Origin: Euptelea pleiosperma
Taxonomy: Eukaryota > Streptophyta > Magnoliopsida > Ranunculales > Eupteleaceae
Length of the DNA: 64,000 nucleotides
Reading direction: 5' to 3'
Assembly: GCA_035048495.1 (NCBI GenBank)
Contig: CM068546.1
Location: 11,538,435-11,602,434 of the forward strand
The translations under genes were made by a program, and so were the position numbers. Positions 61,801-64,000 of this stretch are shown here, in pieces. Positions within the stretch are counted from its first letter, which is position 1. Each line of letters starts with the position of its first letter. The notes beneath the pieces are model-generated. The model ran no database searches, was not told where the DNA came from, and saw only the letters and a list, made by a program, of their open reading frames with translations.

Positions 61801-63992
61801 GTGAATGTTTGGCTCAGTTTCTGCCCTGCTTGTACTAGGACAATCACTTAAAGCATCAATCCTCCTGAAACAAGAAGCTTCGAATGGAAGACCACATTTT
61901 CGCGAACTGTCCAGAGCAGTATCCATTGACAGTAGTTCACTTTCTTTTCCATTTGCCTGATTACATAACTTGGATTTATCATCAATGACATGAACATCAT
62001 GAACACTTCGTTCAGTGTCAAAAATATAAGTATGTGGATCCCTGACTCCTTGATCTGCATCTTTCCAATGCTTCTCCAGATCTGCACCATCGCATGGAAA
62101 ACTGATTTCAGTTTCAGTACAAGTTTGGTTAGTCTTCCTGGCCATTCCTTGGCATAGTCTAGCGTTATCCTTTTGCCCCTGTTCCTCATCTACAAATATA
62201 ATAGTTTTCTCCAGTAAGTTATTTCCCTGAGGCCCATTCAACTCACATAAGCTGGAACTTGTCTCTGATATCAGCCCCTGGCCTTGTGGACCAGATAGAT
62301 GCTCGTCCATGGATACCATCCCCTTCTCCTGAAAATCTTGATTGCATTCATCCATGCACTCAGTTACATGTAGATGATGTTTGCCAATGCTTAATGATTC
62401 TTCCCCAAAAGCAAGGTTACAACCTTGTTTCTCATCAGGAAAGGCATCATAATCTGAAAACTTGTTCACATCTTTTGCCATTTCCCTCTTGCTAATGGAT
62501 TCGTTTATCCGCTGCAGCATAAAAACTGGGTCCTCACTTGAATCAAATGAAGAAGTAAGCCTCTGTCCCGACATGCCCGTCATATCATGCAAATCATCTT
62601 CCAACTGCTCATTTCCATTAAGCATCATCTGCCTGTAAGCTTCAACTTCCTTCTCCAAAAAGTGCTTCTCCCTCTCCCTCCTCATGAGGATCTCTTTAAG
62701 AATGTTCATCTCCTCTTCATCATATGCATATTTTTCTTCAATCATCCTCTGATACTGCCTAGCTTCCATTTCTATAGATGCCTTCTCCTTCTGCAGACGC
62801 AATATCATCGCCATGGCTTCATCAGCAGCGGTTGCAGCAGCGCTTCTCTCCTTCTCCAACTCCAGGTACAGAGCATCACATGCTGCATGCTCTTCTTCAA
62901 GAGCTTGTTCCAAGACGCTAATTGCATTTGTCTCATTTCCATCGAACCCTAGCTCTTGTTGGGCATTACAAACTAATTCTCCAGCAGAGTTCTGACTTTC
63001 AACCAGTGATTCGTTCAAGTCAAAGCAGTGCTGGGTTCCTCCAAACAAATCGAAGCCAGTGGGAGCTTCCTCGTCAGCTGAGCTCTTGTAACCATGAAAA
63101 ATAATCAGAAAAGTACATTTCATTCGACTGCAATAATCAAATGTACATTCGGTTGAACTAACTCAGAATTCATAGCCATTTATTTCCAAAATTCCACTAA
63201 AATAAATAAATTGAACAGAGATTTACAAGCAAAACTGAAACTTTCACCAAAAAAAAAAGCAAATCAATTAAGGAAAATACGGGTCTTTGGCAGAAACAGA
63301 TACTCACGTTGGAGGCCATCACCATCCCCATCCCCTCCAGAATTCACAGGCACCAAGCTTTCATCCTCTTCAGTGATTTCTTGCGATGTTCGGCTGACGT
63401 TGTAAGGCGAGAGAGAGACATCTGGGCCAGTCAACCGCAGAGGATCAAAGGAAGAGACGGGGGAGAACTTGTCGTGCTCAACCAGAGCTCTGCGACGACG
63501 ACGAAGACCAGCAGAACGTGGCTTCTGATTCGAAATCCCCTTTCCCTTAACGTCGGTCAGGCCTTGACGTAACACAGGAGAATCGAGTGATCGTAAACCA
63601 GATGCACTAGCATCGTAAAAAGAACTGCAAGAGGCATCTCCCTCCATTTCCAGTAACCCATCGTCCCTCACCAATTTGAAATTCAATTGGCAACCATGGT
63701 GATCCTTCATCCAGATGGAATCGAAAGGGAATTTGGTCTTCAAGGACATCTGAACAGAGGAGATGTTGCTCGTAGGGCAGTCGACGAGCAGTCTCTGGAC
63801 GCACATATCACCGTTGGGATCACCAAAGAGTCCATTACATGGACACGGAAGATACAATCCGAAAACAGCCAAGAATTTGGAAGCAAAGAAAGCAAGAGTG
63901 GATCCACAGAGCATGAGATAAGCGAGGCCAAGATCCAGAAATGCCCCAATCAGTCCACAGAAAGTCCAGGAATGAACGGCGTTGCAAGCCAT
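52893..63992 (-). CDS. GTD-binding (DUF593) myosin-binding protein, three exons
   Basis: Exons on the minus strand: 63992-63308 (685 nt), 63077-61474 (1604 nt), 52952-52893 (60 nt); total 783 codons, phases consistent. Exon 1 starts MACNAVHSWTFCGLIGAFLD and has a hydrophobic N-terminus (about residues 10-48) that anchors the protein to a membrane. Exon 2 has the GTD-binding coiled coil (about 282-380: LEKERSAAATAADEAMAMIL, EARQYQRMIEEK, LEKEVEAYRQMM) that in this family binds the globular tail of myosin XI on vesicles, and a second coiled coil near the end (LRERLRIVQEGREKL). The last exon adds ISTKKRRCRSVSLGVHESS. Acceptor for exon 2 was chosen because only AG/CTGACG keeps phase. Without the last exon, exon 2 reads into its intron to a stop at 61423. 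Intron 2 is 8.5 kb. The 5' UTR is outside the window. Confidence 0.88.
53420..56800 (-). mobile_element. degenerate Ty1/copia relic in intron
   Basis: Minus-strand reading gives protease (WIIDSRASDHM, with DSR replacing DSG, near 56560), integrase (HSDALDLSF, LNFVDDCTHTTWIYLMKS, near 55900-56030; ISERKIRYLLEATCALLF near 55700), RT (GCKWVFTVKHKADGTV, NVKNAFLHGDL, YFDD, FQIKDFGVLKYFLGIEM, 54340-54920) and RNase H (FTDADWGG, AKTEYRAMAYDVCEALWLR, CDNKAAI, TKHIEVDWHFIREE, 53545-54000). At least five frame breaks; LTRs are not found. It sits in the last intron of the myosin-binding-protein gene, in the same orientation. Confidence 0.88.
56840..57235 (+). mobile_element. LINE 3' fragment with RNase H end and poly-A
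   Basis: Plus-strand reading VVKAFNKGRIPWRIKGLWDS then IEWIKITSTWRETNFSVDKS resembles the C-terminal RNase H part of plant LINE ORF2. TTTTTAATATATAATC and an A-run at 57226-57235 form the 3' end. 5' truncated; no clear target duplication. Confidence 0.65.
57731..58137. mobile_element. 407-bp TIR element, perfect 18-bp ends, iterated GTGTCCGACACG
   Basis: CTATGTAACAAGGACACT at 57731-57748 is the exact reverse complement of 58120-58137. Inside each end GTGTCCGACACGG and relatives are iterated four to six times; the core is AT-rich and non-coding. No flanking duplication could be defined, so the superfamily is unknown. Confidence 0.8.
58143..58311. repeat. truncated copy of the GAATTAATTCG element
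   Basis: Matches 46985-47112 closely (AATACATGTACACTTTAATT, GAATTTTAAAACCA). It abuts the TIR element at 57731-58137. Confidence 0.65.
58464..58770. mobile_element. MITE, family B, second copy
   Basis: Matches 23200-23480 over most of its length (GATCACCCCAACAAAAAATC, TCATCTTCTATGTGGGTC). The left terminal repeat is shortened. Confidence 0.7.
58800..60990. other. intronic DNA, no gene assigned
   Basis: Part of the 8.5-kb intron. Minus-strand frames contain short open stretches but no recognised domain; a LINE ORF1 relic is conceivable. GATAC/GTATC motifs are frequent near 60590-60680. Confidence 0.35.
61007..61297 (+). mobile_element. 5'-truncated LINE insertion with 10-bp target duplication
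   Basis: TTATAGCCTC occurs at 60997-61006 and again at 61298-61307, directly after a poly-A run. The insert ends CTCAATAAAGTTTATACTTATC before the A-run, a typical plant LINE 3' end. It lies in the last intron of the myosin-binding-protein gene, 180 bp from the large exon, in antisense orientation to the gene. Confidence 0.82.
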
Positions 63993-64000
63993 TGAAATGG

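Noticed and set aside
61454..61804. Plus-strand ORFs opposite the myosin-binding-protein exons (also 62587-62952 and 63309-63995)
   Set aside because: Antisense shadows of the real minus-strand exons, without recognisable domains.

Overview
The window is nuclear DNA of a flowering plant. It shows spliceosomal introns with GT-AG borders, CC-NB-ARC-LRR resistance genes, a plant-type CACTA element, Ty1/copia and Ty3/gypsy retrotransposon pieces, many MITEs, and a gene for a GTD-binding (DUF593) myosin-binding protein. The species cannot be named from sequence alone. Most of the window is transposon-derived. Only one host gene, on the minus strand at the right end, looks structurally intact.

Layout. 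1-4.3 kb: Ty1/copia element on the plus strand, cut by the window edge, with two nonsense codons, one frameshift and a damaged reverse transcriptase active site. 5.2-46 kb: a resistance-gene cluster made by at least two duplications of a CC-NB-ARC-LRR (RPM1-like) gene with its flanks (copies starting at 6090, 28956 and 39526). All three copies are broken. Copy 1 is split exactly after the P-loop by an 11,766-bp CACTA transposon (6702-18467) with CACTACACC termini and a CTT target-site duplication. Copy 2 has four frameshifts. Copy 3 has a single missing base. The CACTA element carries a six-exon TNP2-like transposase with one nonsense codon, an open six-exon TNPA/Transposase_24-like gene, a captured exon of ribosomal protein S14 lying between 201-bp inverted repeats, and a decayed piece of a U-box/armadillo E3 ligase gene.

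Between and after the resistance genes lie several MITE families, a solo LTR, a head-to-tail array of Helitron-like units (34.3-36.8 kb) broken by a 911-bp hAT-like insertion with a near-perfect 8-bp target duplication, and a GC-rich block with three perfect hairpins and a GAA microsatellite. From 46 to 52 kb are a degenerate PPR gene relic on the minus strand and a 2.5-kb non-autonomous LTR element (49341-51840) with two 210-bp LTRs, a tRNA-Met-type primer site and an AGAAT target duplication.

From 52.9 to 64.0 kb on the minus strand is the myosin-binding-protein gene. Its two large exons (61474-63077 and 63308-63992) join in frame to a 60-nt terminal exon at 52893-52952. The 8.5-kb intron between them holds a copia relic, a LINE 3' end, a TIR element with a perfect 18-bp terminal repeat, MITE copies and a young truncated LINE insertion.

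Limits: exon borders were deduced by eye from splice consensus and phase, family names from remembered domain signatures. No alignment or database search was run.
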